Shown here: positions 1 to 8,565 of the stretch, piece by piece
Position numbering within the stretch: position 1 is the stretch's first letter
How the letters are laid out: each line of letters opens with the position of its first letter
The notes under the pieces: generated by a model
The model's database searches: none
What the model was told of the DNA's origin: nothing
Seen by the model: the letters and a program-made list of their open reading frames with translations, nothing else
Origin: an uncultured Clostridia bacterium
GTDB lineage: Bacteria; Bacillota; Clostridia; Christensenellales; Aristaeellaceae
DNA length: 41,054 bases
NCBI GenBank assembly: GCA_934621485.1
Contig: CAKTUS010000014.1
Span: 1-41,054 of the forward strand
Direction of reading: 5' to 3'
Position numbers and translations under genes: made by a program

Positions 1-66
1 CGCTTTGCCTGCTCGCCTGCGGCAAAGCACGTAAGGAAAGCCTTGCCGCGCAAGGCTCAGGTTGTT

Positions 67-320
67 GAAAAAGCGGAGGTGCAGGAGGCAATGCCTCCTG
101 CCGGGGTTTTAGGGGCGGAGCTCCTAAGCCTTATGCCGCAGCATTTTCCCTGCGAACCAACGTAGCCGTGTGCACGGACGCGCTCTCTCGTAGAGGTTTT
201 TTCAACAGTCTGAGCCTTGCTGCGCAAGGCTGCCGAAACCGACTACACGCTGCCGGGTTCGAGGTGAAAATCGGAGGGCTGCGGCCGATACCACCCGAGG
301 TTTCTCGACAGTCTGAAACG
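67..320. repeat. Dispersed intergenic repeat, copy A
   Basis: This stretch is clearly related to 19898-20140. The first ~76 bases (67-142) match 19898-19974 almost base for base. The remainder is diverged but collinear, including the shared hairpin AGCCTTGC/GCAAGGCT (213-231 here) preceded by a TTTTC-CAGTCTGAG-like box. It contains a 9-bp stem GCAGGAGGC/GCCTCCTGC (81-101) and a second stem TTAGGGGC/GCTCCTAA (109-127). A further copy of the AGCCTTGC hairpin sits at 39-57. It has no coding capacity that I recognise. It ends just upstream of the uppP promoter. It is probably a lineage-specific extragenic palindromic element; mobility is not shown. Confidence 0.7.
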
Positions 321-350
321 TGGCTTTTACAACAATCGGAAGATTTTACA

Positions 351-379
351 TGGACAGAGACAGGTAAATGGTGTATACT
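351..379 (+). promoter_or_regulatory. Promoter of uppP
   Basis: TGGACA (351-356), a 17-bp spacer and TATACT (374-379) form a near-consensus housekeeping promoter. A start near 386 places transcription just before the gene and makes the ATG at 394 too close to be translated easily, favouring the GTG at 418. Confidence 0.65.
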
Positions 380-417
380 GCCAATGACCGATCATGATGG
401 AAAGGAACGATTGGAAA

Positions 418-1275
418 GTGAATGTGTTAACCGCCGCTTTTTTGGGACTGATTCAGGGCTTGGCTGAGTTCCTGCCCATTTCCTCCAGCGGGCATCTGAA
501 CCTGTTTCAGGCGCTGCTTGGGGTGAATGTGGGCAACCAGCTTTTGTTTAACATTTTGCTGCATGTGGGCACGCTGGCGGCAGTAGCCATTGTGTTTTGG
601 AAGGATTGGGTGCAGATGATTGCCCATCCAATCAAAAACAAAACGCTGCTGCTGTTGTTCATTGCATCTCTGCCGGCGCTGGCGGCCAAAGTCATTTTTA
701 ACGACCAGTTGGCTGTGATTGAAAACACCAATCGCTTTTTAGGGGTGTTCTTCCTGGGTACGGCGCTGCTGCTGGTGCTCACGCAGTGGTTGTCTGGCCG
801 CCATCAGGCACTTGGAAATGAAAAAACGCAGGTGGGAATCCCTGAGGCGCTGGCCATGGGCTGCATGCAGGCCGTGGGGATGCTGCCTGGCATCAGCCGC
901 AGCGGCAGCACCATTTTTGGCGGTGTGGCGGCCCGGCTGAACCGGGAGACAGCGGCTAAATTCAGCTTTATGATGAGCGCGCCCGCCATTGTGGGCAGTT
1001 TGCTGAGCGAAGGCAAGGATGCGCTGGCCGAGGGGCTTTCCCTGGGCGGCGATTTGCCGGCCATCCTGGTGGGCATGGCGGTGGCAGGCGTCAGCGGTTA
1101 TCTGGCCATTCGCTTCTTCCTGAAGCTGTTGAGCAAAGCCACGCTGAATGGCTTTGCCCTGTACATGGCCCTGCTGGGAATTCTGGTCATCATTCTTCAG
1201 GCCACAGGCGTTATGAGCGACGCACCCGCCGGGGCGCAGGAGGCGGCTCAGGCGCTGAAGGGCTTGCTTGGATAA
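418..1275 (+). CDS. uppP: Undecaprenyl-diphosphatase UppP (BacA family)
   Basis: Integral membrane phosphatase that recycles undecaprenyl diphosphate to the monophosphate carrier used for peptidoglycan and other wall polymers; loss or gain affects bacitracin sensitivity in known members. From the GTG at 418 the protein is 285 residues, normal for the family. Family motif 1 (glutamate-containing, ending PISSSGH) lies at residues ~13-27 with E17, and motif 2 PGISRSG at ~157-163. The rest is strongly hydrophobic, consistent with a polytopic membrane protein. Start choice: GGAAAGGA (398-405) is spaced for GTG 418 and the promoter start lies near 386. An in-frame ATG at 394 would add eight residues. 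It is monocistronic, with its own promoter and a Rho-independent terminator at 1330-1386. Confidence 0.95.
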   Translation: MNVLTAAFLGLIQGLAEFLPISSSGHLNLFQALLGVNVGNQLLFNILLHVGTLAAVAIVFWKDWVQMIAHPIKNKTLLLLFIASLPALAAKVIFNDQLAVIENTNRFLGVFFLGTALLLVLTQWLSGRHQALGNEKTQVGIPEALAMGCMQAVGMLPGISRSGSTIFGGVAARLNRETAAKFSFMMSAPAIVGSLLSEGKDALAEGLSLGGDLPAILVGMAVAGVSGYLAIRFFLKLLSKATLNGFALYMALLGILVIILQATGVMSDAPAGAQEAAQALKGLLG

Positions 1276-1329
1276 AAAGGCAACCAGATGAGCACGGAAA
1301 GCTTTTGCCAGTAAGCGTTCGCAAAAAAT

Positions 1330-1386
1330 ACCGCCGGCAAGCGGATGGACAGACCGGTCAAAGCTTGCCCGGCGGTGATTTTTTTC
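1330..1386 (+). terminator. Rho-independent terminator of uppP
   Basis: ACCGCCGGCAAGC (1330-1342) pairs with GCTTGCCCGGCGGT (1363-1376), one bulged C, and is followed by seven T (1379-1385). It lies about 55 bp beyond the uppP stop. Confidence 0.85.
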
Positions 1387-1856
1387 TGAAAAGTCGGATT
1401 GATTTCGGCGGAGCCGAAATCAACCCGCCTGCTTGGATGCTGTGCATAACAAAGGGAACGTTTGCAGGTTAGCCGGACGATACGATTCTGGTGGACACGG
1501 CCCCTCTGACCCCTTTCCTGATTGGGTGCCATAACAGGCTGGGAGCCTGGAGAGGCGGCGGAAACAATGGGCTTTCCCTTCAAACTTCAACCAGAAACAG
1601 AGAGAACCCGGTGAGAATATGAAAACAAGCGAAGAAGTACCAGAGAGAAAAAGCTCTTCATTTGCGGGGCAACAGGTGCAAGCGTCCGTTTTTCCCAACG
1701 CCGGCAGTCATTGCCACGGCCAGCACAATGGGATCGAATCAGCGCCCCGGCTCAATCGACAGAAAAAAAGCGAGAGGTCTTTTGACCGAAGTTTTTGCCA
1801 TCCAGCGGCGCCTTTCGGGCGGCTTTTTTTCTGGAACAATCCGCCGAAAAGCGTTT
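1387..1856. other. Gene-free interval with hairpins
   Basis: No convincing gene. A perfect 11-bp stem TTGATTTCGGC / GCCGAAATCAA (1399-1409, 1413-1423) has a three-base loop. A GGCGCC-TTTC-GGGCGGC structure followed by seven T at about 1807-1831 looks like a plus-strand terminator without an obvious gene in front of it. An 8-bp inverted repeat CGAAAAGC/GCTTTTCG (1845-1852, 1862-1869) spans the VOC gene stop. Open frames here have no recognisable protein features. Confidence 0.5.
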
Positions 1857-2243
1857 TTAGAGCTTTTCGCTAAATTCCACCTTTTCCCCATTGGGCCCCA
1901 GAATGGTAAAGTAGCGCACGCCCTTTTCCCAGAAGGGCAAAAACTGAATACCATCCTCCAGCTCTTGGTAGCCAAGAGCTTTCACCGCTTGATAAACCGC
2001 TTCGATATGGCTTACGTCAATGGCAAAGTGGTCCACCGCCCCGGGATGAAGAGCGGCGCTTTTGTTTTCGTAGGCTTCGATGGTCAGGTTTTGGAGGGTA
2101 AGAAAAACAACCGGCTCCGTAGGGGTGTGGTTACGGTGGGCCACCTCAAAGCCCAGGCTTTCATAAAAGGCGATGGTTTGGGCCAGGTTGTTGGTTGGAA
2201 TCCCAATATGCTGCAAACCGTGGAGATGCTCTTTCAGACTCAT
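1857..2243 (-). CDS. VOC (glyoxalase/bleomycin resistance/dioxygenase) family protein
   Basis: A 128-residue single-module pair of beta-alpha-beta-beta-beta units of the vicinal oxygen chelate superfamily, which binds a divalent metal and acts on small electrophiles or isomerises/epimerises substrates. The expected metal ligands are present: H12 (QHIGI), E56 (TIEAYE), H72 (DHFAI) and E123 (KVEF). The spacing resembles glyoxalase I-like and methylmalonyl-CoA-epimerase-like members, so the substrate cannot be named. It starts at the ATG at 2243 with an AAGGA element about 13 bases upstream. It has its own promoter (2284-2313) and stands alone, convergent with uppP. Confidence 0.85.
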   Translation of the reverse strand: MSLKEHLHGLQHIGIPTNNLAQTIAFYESLGFEVAHRNHTPTEPVVFLTLQNLTIEAYENKSAALHPGAVDHFAIDVSHIEAVYQAVKALGYQELEDGIQFLPFWEKGVRYFTILGPNGEKVEFSEKL

Positions 2244-2283
2244 GGAAACAATCCGTCCTTTCCAAAATCAAATAAGTGGTTGC

Positions 2284-2313
2284 AGTATAAGCCGTTCATG
2301 GCGCGTCTGTCAA
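2284..2313 (-). promoter_or_regulatory. Promoter of the VOC gene
   Basis: Read on the minus strand: TTGACA (2313-2308), an 18-bp spacer, TATACT (2289-2284). Both hexamers are near consensus and the start codon follows after ~34 bases of leader. Confidence 0.75.
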
Positions 2314-2675
2314 GGAAAGAAATGGGGCCCTCCGCCTCCGGCAGTCTTACGCTCTTGACCGCCCGATACTGCGACAGAAGGCTTAAGAGCTTCGCCGAAA
2401 GCTTCGGCAGGCACCGGAAGGGAGCGGCAACCAGTGTCTGCAACCGCATAGGCGTTTCAAGGCCCGCAAACGGGCCTTGAAGCGACGGAGAGCTACGACC
2501 ATTGTCCTCCCCGCGATTGAGGTGTCCCTTGGTTCTTCACTTTTTTTGACAATCTGAAGATTGCCGACCGGCGAGCTTTTGGGACGACTGCCGGGGAAAA
2601 ACTCTGCTTTTGCCGGTTGGGATCATAAACGGTGGAAAGCCGGCACAACTGGACCCATACCAGTTTGAAAATGCG
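2314..2675. other. Gene-free interval
   Basis: No gene seen between the VOC promoter and the promoter of the large surface protein. It contains a perfect 11-bp inverted repeat TTCAAGGCCCG / CGGGCCTTGAA around a CAAA loop (2456-2481) with no T tract on either strand, so it is not an obvious terminator. A short box GTCCTCCCCGCG followed by TTGAG (2504-2521 region) recurs at 8008-8025. Confidence 0.5.
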
Positions 2676-2703
2676 TTGTTTTTCTCCGGAAATCTGTTAT
2701 AAT
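2676..2703 (+). promoter_or_regulatory. Promoter of the large surface protein gene
   Basis: TTGTTT (2676-2681), a 16-bp spacer and a perfect TATAAT (2698-2703). The expected start of transcription near 2710 excludes the in-frame ATG at 2702 as the translation start. Confidence 0.7.
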
Positions 2704-2761
2704 GGAAATGTATGACATGTTCCTGCAACTGCATCATGAATCAGTATGTGGAGGAAAACCC

Positions 2762-5700
2762 ATGATGAAACGCGCGATAAGCCTGCTCCTGGCAGTTGTG
2801 CTGCTTGTTTTGCAGTTACCCACTTTAGCAGAGGACTCCCTGACCGTTCTTACCCGGCAGGAAAAGGCGGAGGCTCAGCGCCTGATTGCTATGGAGGGAG
2901 ACGCTCAGGGCTGGGAAAAAGGCGACGCCTTTACGGCGGATATGAACGCCCTGCAGGCGCAGCAATGCCTGGACTGGCTGCTGTCCGATGAAGTAGACAG
3001 TCTGGTAAACAGCGTGCTGGACAGCCGGCAACTGCTGGAAGAAGCCCGGGCGGGCGAGGGCAATTTGCTGGATGGTCTGTCTACCGCATTGATGCAGCTG
3101 CGTAACAAACTGGCCTATTACCGCGACCAGCTGGAGCAGGAGCGGCTTTCTGTGCTGAACGATTTGCGCAGCCTGGAAGAAGAGGAAAGCGCGACCGAGC
3201 TTGGGCAAAAGCGGGCGGCGGTGCGGGTGCGCGCATCCGTTGCCAATATCCAAAGCATCATCACAGCCATGGCCGGTTACTATGCGCAGTATCAGGATTT
3301 GCTAAAAGACCATCATTTCCAGCTGAAGCAGGTTATGCAAACGCCCCAAAGCCCGGAACTGGTGGCCAGCGGGGAAGAAAAGCTATCCGCCGAAGCCGCC
3401 CGGTTAACAGCAGAAGAAGAAAAGAAAAAGATTGATTTTGAAGTGCTGGCGCTGTCCACCAAGCAGTTTGGCTTTGTGGTACGCGACGCCGACGGAAAAC
3501 CGATGGAAAAGGTGAAGGTGCATGTCAGCAGCTCCAAATACGAAAATGTCGAGGGCGATAAATTCACCGACAAGAACGGGCAGGCCGTTTTCCTGATTAA
3601 GGATTTTCGGCCTGACGATGACAACCGTATCCTGATCGACGTGGTTTTTTCCAAAGACAATTACTGTACCCGGGAGATGCGCAAACTGAATATGCGGGGC
3701 GGCCTGGCGGAGCACGTGAGCCTGGAAACCTACGCGGGTCAGCCTTATCTGCGCATGGCCTGCTATAACGGTCATGATATTCTCAGCCAGCAGGACACGA
3801 TTTTCTACACCCTGAAAAACGATGCGCCCCAAACCTTCTCCGTGCTGGTAGAAAAACAAAAAGCCAAGCCTTTTTCCGGCTCGCTGTATTTGGGCTATCA
3901 GGTGTATAACGCAGACGGCGAGGTTGTGGAGAAGGAAGAAAAGCACGCCTTTGATTCAGGCAGCCCGGTGTATTTTACCAATCGCTACTGTCAGCAAATT
4001 GTGCCCGGCTCCACCGTTTCCATTCGGGTGGAAAGCGACGGCTTCACCAGAACCTATCAAACCCAGCTGAAGGTGAAAAAGGCTGTGGTGGAAGAGCCGC
4101 AGTACAGCAACCAAAAAAACGCCAGCTTTACCACCGGCGGCTTTAAGTTCCGTTTTCCGGATTCCATCCCCTTCCTTGGCGGTACCGAAATGTCGCTGGA
4201 TTTTCCCGGCGCACCGGCGCAGCTGATGATTGACCCGAGCGGCTATATCCAGTTTGCTTTCGGGAAGAATTTCCAGCCTGAGGAAGCAAGCTGGAAGTCT
4301 GAAAGCCTGAAGGACAAAACTCAGCGCATGGATGAGGCGGACCGGGAAGGGCAGCGCGACGCGCACGCAGTGGAAAACCAGGTGTACCAAAACCAGGGCG
4401 CGACCAAGCGCAGTAAGGTAATTGGAGAGACCAAGGGCACCTTTACCCTTTTTGGCGCGCTGCAAGGGTACATCAACGACGTGGAGGAACGGTTTAGCAT
4501 CAAGGGCGTAGGCGGCGTGCAGGGAGCTTTCAAGGGCGGCTTCGGCTGGCAGTTTACTGTCGGCGTAGTGCCGATGTATGCCGCGTTGGATTATGCGTTT
4601 TCCCTGGGCGTGTCGATGGGGCTGGGTCTGGAGGCGGATTATCCCAGCCTGGGAAATATGAAATTCCTGTTTGGCGACAGCGAAGGGGTGCAGATCAGCT
4701 TTCTGGCGGAACTGGGCGCCAGCCTGGGCGTGGGCGTGCGCGGCCTGGCCAGCGCGGCGCTGCGCTTGGCCGGCAAAATTGCTTCGCTTATTCGCCTGAA
4801 CACCGCCGCCAGCGCCGCCTTGGATTTGGGCTTTGCCTTGGATATTACGGCCCAATTTGTTTTTATCAAGGTCAAGCAAACCTTGTGGAAAAACATGTGG
4901 CACTATGATAGCCGAAAGAACGCCAACGCCGCGCAGACGGCAGGCGTCCCGTCAAGCCAAACCTACGCATTTGTCGGAGAGAAAGACGGAGAGGCTGTGC
5001 CTTCCTCTCAAAACGGAGGAATTGCCAGCGCTTGGGACAACCAGACCGGCGTGTTCCCGGACGAAGAAACGGAAGTTTTCAGTTGGGTGGATACCCTGGC
5101 GACCAGCATCCAGTATGTGACGCTGACCAGCGGAACCCAAACCGCCACCTTTGGTTTCTGGATTCGTCCTATTGTAAAAACCAGAGAGCGCATTGCCGAG
5201 CTGGTTTGGTACAACCTGGATAGCCCGGACATCCACGGCACGGTGATTTTGGGGGATGATGAATGGCGAAGGACTGGGGCTTCCGATTATGACTTTGCCC
5301 TTATGGGCAAGGGCGACCTGGTGGGCATTACCATTCTCAGCGGCAGGTTTGAAACCGGAAAGGACAAGCCCACGGAGAGCCGAATGACCCTGGCGGTGAT
5401 GCAGGCAAAGAATGTAAACGGAAAGCTGCGGCTGGAGATTGAAAATGCCGCAGGCAAAGGCGGGGCCTATTTCACGGATGTATACCAGGCAATCGCAGGC
5501 GAGTCCTCCAGCAGAAGCCTGAGCATGCCGATGATTCATTTTACCAACAGCACGAATGGCTCCTCGAACACGCATTGGTTTTTGAACGCGGCCTGCAACA
5601 ACGAAATGGGAAACGGCTATACGGCCGAGGTTGTGTCAAAAGACTGGCAGCGCAGTTCGGATGGTTTTCTTGTTAACGACGTTTCCATCATTTCGGATAA

Positions 5701-7774
5701 TCTGGCAGGAGATTGGTTTCCTGCGGCGTCCGTCAGGCTGGTTGCGGCTGAGCCGAACAAGCTGACGGTTGACGGGCAGCCAATCCAAGATAAAAACCAA
5801 AGCTCATCCTGCTATTACCGGCTGGCTATGGACAACAGTTCGGCCCGGGTGGACAAGCTGTCTGTCCGAATGAACGAAACAGGAAAAGTTTTGGACCAAG
5901 ACGTGGTATATATGGAAGCGCTGCGGAACCAGGGCGCAAATCTCAGTCAAGAGGAAATCGTGTTCTATCTGAAAAAAGGAAAGGCGGACGACGGGTCCGA
6001 CTGCTATCGCCTGATGAGCGTTCAGCATAGGTTGAATAGCGGCTTATTCCAGCTTCGGGATTACGACGTACCCCTGTATGCCGCTCACTTCCAGACGGTG
6101 GTTGTGAACGACGGCCGGAACGGCTTGCCCTATCTGTACTGGGTGGAAAGCGTGAATCCGGGCGGAAACGGCGAAGAGGAGGGCTACGGCGCTGAAGCAC
6201 GGTATCAGGTAAAGTGCGTGCGCTTCGACAGGGAAACCAACACGATGACGGCGCCCTTCACGCTGGTAGAGCTGTCTCAAATGCCGTCCAGCCTGCATCT
6301 TTTGATGGACGGAACGGGCTACTACACCGTGGAGCTGGAACAAGAGAACGAAAGCGCCGTCGTCAGACAAAAGCTGATTCGTTTCCAGTTCAGCCTGCAA
6401 ACGGCCGTAGCGCTCAAAGGCGTGGTCGCCAGCGATCCCTGCGTATGCCGTGGGGAATACGGCAATCTGCTGTTCTCCGTAGAGAATACGGGCAACCTTC
6501 CGGTATCCCGCTTCACGGTGGCCATTACGCAGCAGGGGAAAACGGAGCCTCTGCAAACCATTACCGTGGATTGCCGGAATCCCCAAAACGCCAGCGTAAA
6601 CAACTTGTTTGGCGACAGCAATGCTTCGGCTTATTCCGTCGGCCGGGTGGACAGCCTGTACGACAACATGAACGGCGACCACTGGCTCCTGACAAGCTAT
6701 GATCGGGGTGGAGGACAAACGGTTGAGCAGGTGCGTACCGATTTGCTCATGCCCGGCGGCGTGCATACCTATCAGGCGGCTTTCAAGGTGCCGGACGACT
6801 GGGAAGGCACAGTCAAGCTGTCGGCGGAGCTGGTAAACGTGTTTGCTCTGACGCGCTACACACTTAGCGATAGAGACAGGATGACAAACGACTCGGAGGA
6901 AGAAGTGGGCTTTAACAGCGTCGGCCAACGCATTGACCGGGGCGGCGCCGTGCTGCCTGCCGCAGATGTGGAAACCAGTGGACAGATTGGCGTGAGGCTG
7001 GGCTCGGTTCGGCAGACCTCCGACAAAGATAAGGCTCTGAAAAAAGACATTGATTTGGGCCAGAGCGATTTGATGCTGGATTGCCAGCCCTACGTTGATA
7101 CGAAGGGCACGGAATATGTGCGGGTGAATATTGCAGGCCGTTCGCAAACCGCCGTTGAAACGCAGCCTACCCTGACCGCAACGCTGAGCGGCAAGCAGGT
7201 TTTCCAGCACACCTTCCAGGCGGCAATCGACGAGGATTTCAGCTACACGCTGAACCTGCCGGCCAGCCGGCTGCTGAACGGGCTTCCCGCAGGAGAAGTC
7301 ACTTTTACGCTGACCGACAACCTGCCGGAGGAAGCGGCGGAAAAGGAGTTTGCCGACTTCGATAATCAGCGCACCGTGCTGCTTGGCTCTGTGCTGACCA
7401 TTGTGAAGCATCCGGCTTCGCAGACTGCGTCCGCGGGCGATTACCTCGTTTTCTCCGTGACGGCAACCGGCGGAACACTGCCCTATCGCTATCAGTGGCA
7501 GCGCCAAAACGCGGACGGCAGCTGGACAAACATCAGCGGCGCAAACCAGGCCGACTATACGCTGACCGTATCGGCCCGGGAGAACGGCGCGCGGCTGCGC
7601 TGTGTGGTGAAGGATGAATCCGGACAAACGGCCGTTTCGGAAACTGCGGTGATTACGCTGCTTTCCGCTATGCCTCCCGCTACCGGGGATGCGGCGCAAC
7701 CCGCCCTGTGGGCGCTGGCGGCGTTGCTTTGCATGGCGCTGCTGCTGATTGGCTGGCGGCGGCGCAACGCGTAA
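2762..7774 (+). CDS. Very large secreted, probably wall- or membrane-anchored protein
   Basis: A 1670-residue protein of unknown function. The start at 2762 has GGAGG at ~2751 and gives a clean signal peptide (MMKR, hydrophobic core, TLAED). Residues ~25-235 are charged and helical, likely coiled coil. Residues ~236-305 resemble a carboxypeptidase-regulatory or Ig-like beta domain. Residues ~560-706 are glycine- and alanine-rich and hydrophobic, with repeated GVxxGLG-like patterns. A long beta-rich part follows. Residues ~1543-1636 form an Ig-like domain with YQWQ and an LRCVV core. The tail is PPATGD (~1638), a hydrophobic segment and RRRNA, the form of a sortase signal with P in place of L. 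It is monocistronic, with its own promoter and terminator. It could be an adhesin or a structural surface protein; no catalytic motif was seen. Confidence 0.8.
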   Translation: MMKRAISLLLAVVLLVLQLPTLAEDSLTVLTRQEKAEAQRLIAMEGDAQGWEKGDAFTADMNALQAQQCLDWLLSDEVDSLVNSVLDSRQLLEEARAGEGNLLDGLSTALMQLRNKLAYYRDQLEQERLSVLNDLRSLEEEESATELGQKRAAVRVRASVANIQSIITAMAGYYAQYQDLLKDHHFQLKQVMQTPQSPELVASGEEKLSAEAARLTAEEEKKKIDFEVLALSTKQFGFVVRDADGKPMEKVKVHVSSSKYENVEGDKFTDKNGQAVFLIKDFRPDDDNRILIDVVFSKDNYCTREMRKLNMRGGLAEHVSLETYAGQPYLRMACYNGHDILSQQDTIFYTLKNDAPQTFSVLVEKQKAKPFSGSLYLGYQVYNADGEVVEKEEKHAFDSGSPVYFTNRYCQQIVPGSTVSIRVESDGFTRTYQTQLKVKKAVVEEPQYSNQKNASFTTGGFKFRFPDSIPFLGGTEMSLDFPGAPAQLMIDPSGYIQFAFGKNFQPEEASWKSESLKDKTQRMDEADREGQRDAHAVENQVYQNQGATKRSKVIGETKGTFTLFGALQGYINDVEERFSIKGVGGVQGAFKGGFGWQFTVGVVPMYAALDYAFSLGVSMGLGLEADYPSLGNMKFLFGDSEGVQISFLAELGASLGVGVRGLASAALRLAGKIASLIRLNTAASAALDLGFALDITAQFVFIKVKQTLWKNMWHYDSRKNANAAQTAGVPSSQTYAFVGEKDGEAVPSSQNGGIASAWDNQTGVFPDEETEVFSWVDTLATSIQYVTLTSGTQTATFGFWIRPIVKTRERIAELVWYNLDSPDIHGTVILGDDEWRRTGASDYDFALMGKGDLVGITILSGRFETGKDKPTESRMTLAVMQAKNVNGKLRLEIENAAGKGGAYFTDVYQAIAGESSSRSLSMPMIHFTNSTNGSSNTHWFLNAACNNEMGNGYTAEVVSKDWQRSSDGFLVNDVSIISDNLAGDWFPAASVRLVAAEPNKLTVDGQPIQDKNQSSSCYYRLAMDNSSARVDKLSVRMNETGKVLDQDVVYMEALRNQGANLSQEEIVFYLKKGKADDGSDCYRLMSVQHRLNSGLFQLRDYDVPLYAAHFQTVVVNDGRNGLPYLYWVESVNPGGNGEEEGYGAEARYQVKCVRFDRETNTMTAPFTLVELSQMPSSLHLLMDGTGYYTVELEQENESAVVRQKLIRFQFSLQTAVALKGVVASDPCVCRGEYGNLLFSVENTGNLPVSRFTVAITQQGKTEPLQTITVDCRNPQNASVNNLFGDSNASAYSVGRVDSLYDNMNGDHWLLTSYDRGGGQTVEQVRTDLLMPGGVHTYQAAFKVPDDWEGTVKLSAELVNVFALTRYTLSDRDRMTNDSEEEVGFNSVGQRIDRGGAVLPAADVETSGQIGVRLGSVRQTSDKDKALKKDIDLGQSDLMLDCQPYVDTKGTEYVRVNIAGRSQTAVETQPTLTATLSGKQVFQHTFQAAIDEDFSYTLNLPASRLLNGLPAGEVTFTLTDNLPEEAAEKEFADFDNQRTVLLGSVLTIVKHPASQTASAGDYLVFSVTATGGTLPYRYQWQRQNADGSWTNISGANQADYTLTVSARENGARLRCVVKDESGQTAVSETAVITLLSAMPPATGDAAQPALWALAALLCMALLLIGWRRRNA

Positions 7775-7793
7775 CAAACAAAACCTCTTTTTG

Positions 7794-7822
7794 GCGGACC
7801 GCGCGGATCTGCGCGGTCCGTT
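7794..7822 (+). terminator. Hairpin terminator of the large surface protein gene
   Basis: Perfect 10-bp GC-rich stem CGGACCGCGC (7794-7803) / GCGCGGTCCG (7810-7819) with a six-base loop, 20 bp past the stop. Only three T follow, so termination strength is uncertain. Confidence 0.65.
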
Positions 7823-8110
7823 TAGCTTATCGAAAAATTCCGGAGTGCGTTCGGAGAGCCGCGGCCTTCCGGTTTTCATTCCAAATCCGACGGTGTGTAC
7901 GCTGGGTTCGCCGGTCTTGCAGATTGATGCACAAAAGAGTTTGCACACTCCATCTGAATGAAGTCAGCCCATAGACGGGCGCGAAATCAGGGAGGACTAT
8001 GGTCGTTGTCCTCCCCGCGTTTGAGCAACCGCTCCGCCCTCCTGCTCCCCCACTTTTGGGATGGCATGAAAGATGATATCCCCGTTTTCTTTTTGTCTCT
8101 TTTTTCCACT
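7823..8110. other. Gene-free interval
   Basis: About 290 bp with no supportable gene between the surface-protein terminator and the GNAT relic. It holds the second copy (8008-8025) of the GTCCTCCCCGCG/TTGAG box seen near 2504, within a wider partly similar context. No promoter or T-tailed hairpin was recognised. Confidence 0.4.
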
Positions 8111-8560
8111 TAAGAAAGCTCTCGGCAGAGGTACTTCTTGGCTTCATGGCACGCCTGTTGACCATAAAAGGCCAAGGCAGCCGATTGGCCGTCAACATGC
8201 GCAGTTTAATCCGGCAGGCCCCATTCTCACGGGCAAAGCGCTCAAAAGCCGAAAGCAGACGTTTGGCGCAGCCCATGCGCCGGTATGCCTTCTCCACAAA
8301 CAAGGCGGCCAGAATGGCCACAGGTTGCCTGCAAGCATCCGGTACCTGAAAAGGAAGCCGCAAGCAAAACCACGATGTGTTCGTCCTTTTCCGCCGCCAG
8401 CAGTTTATGACCCTCCGGGCCGATTTTGGCGCCGTAATTGTCCTTTACCACATACCGGCCGTTCAGGTTGCCGCCATACTGGGCCTCGTCCTGAATCAGC
8501 AGGGACAGCAACGCATCCAATCGTTCGGCGTCCGCTGGTTGGGCCTCCCGAGTATTCCAT
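8111..8560 (-). pseudogene. GNAT acetyltransferase relic with several frameshifts
   Basis: Three reading frames must be joined to recover one GNAT protein. The upstream frame (to ~8370) reads EAQPADAERLDALLSLLI onward through DEHIVVLLAAS. The next frame (8350 to ~8170) reads FQVPDACRQPVAILAALFVE and then AYRRMGCAKRLL, a recognisable acetyl-CoA binding loop region, and FARENGACRIKL. The last frame gives PFYGQQACHEAKKYL and a stop at 8111. The ATG at 8560 is also out of frame with the N-terminal piece, implying a third indel near 8545. The relic begins only five bases after the mscL stop, so it was probably the last gene of the SDR-mscL operon. Intact members N-acetylate small amines or protein termini. 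Multiple indels make assembly error unlikely as the sole cause. Confidence 0.85.
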
Positions 8561-8565
8561 TTTTT

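Noticed and set aside
1248..1873. Several open frames of 80-110 codons between uppP and the VOC gene
   Set aside because: They cross the uppP terminator or hairpins and have no plausible protein composition or start signals.
2702..2761. Upstream extension of the large surface protein to the ATG at 2702
   Set aside because: That ATG overlaps the TATAAT box, lacks a ribosome binding site, and would bury the signal peptide.
3956..4903. 315-codon minus-strand open frame in the same gene
   Set aside because: Ala/Gln/His-rich shadow of the glycine-rich segment on the plus strand; no start signal.
6044..7948. 634-codon minus-strand open frame opposite the large surface protein
   Set aside because: Low-complexity translation and no ribosome binding site. 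The plus-strand protein continues through it with a recognisable Ig domain and anchor.
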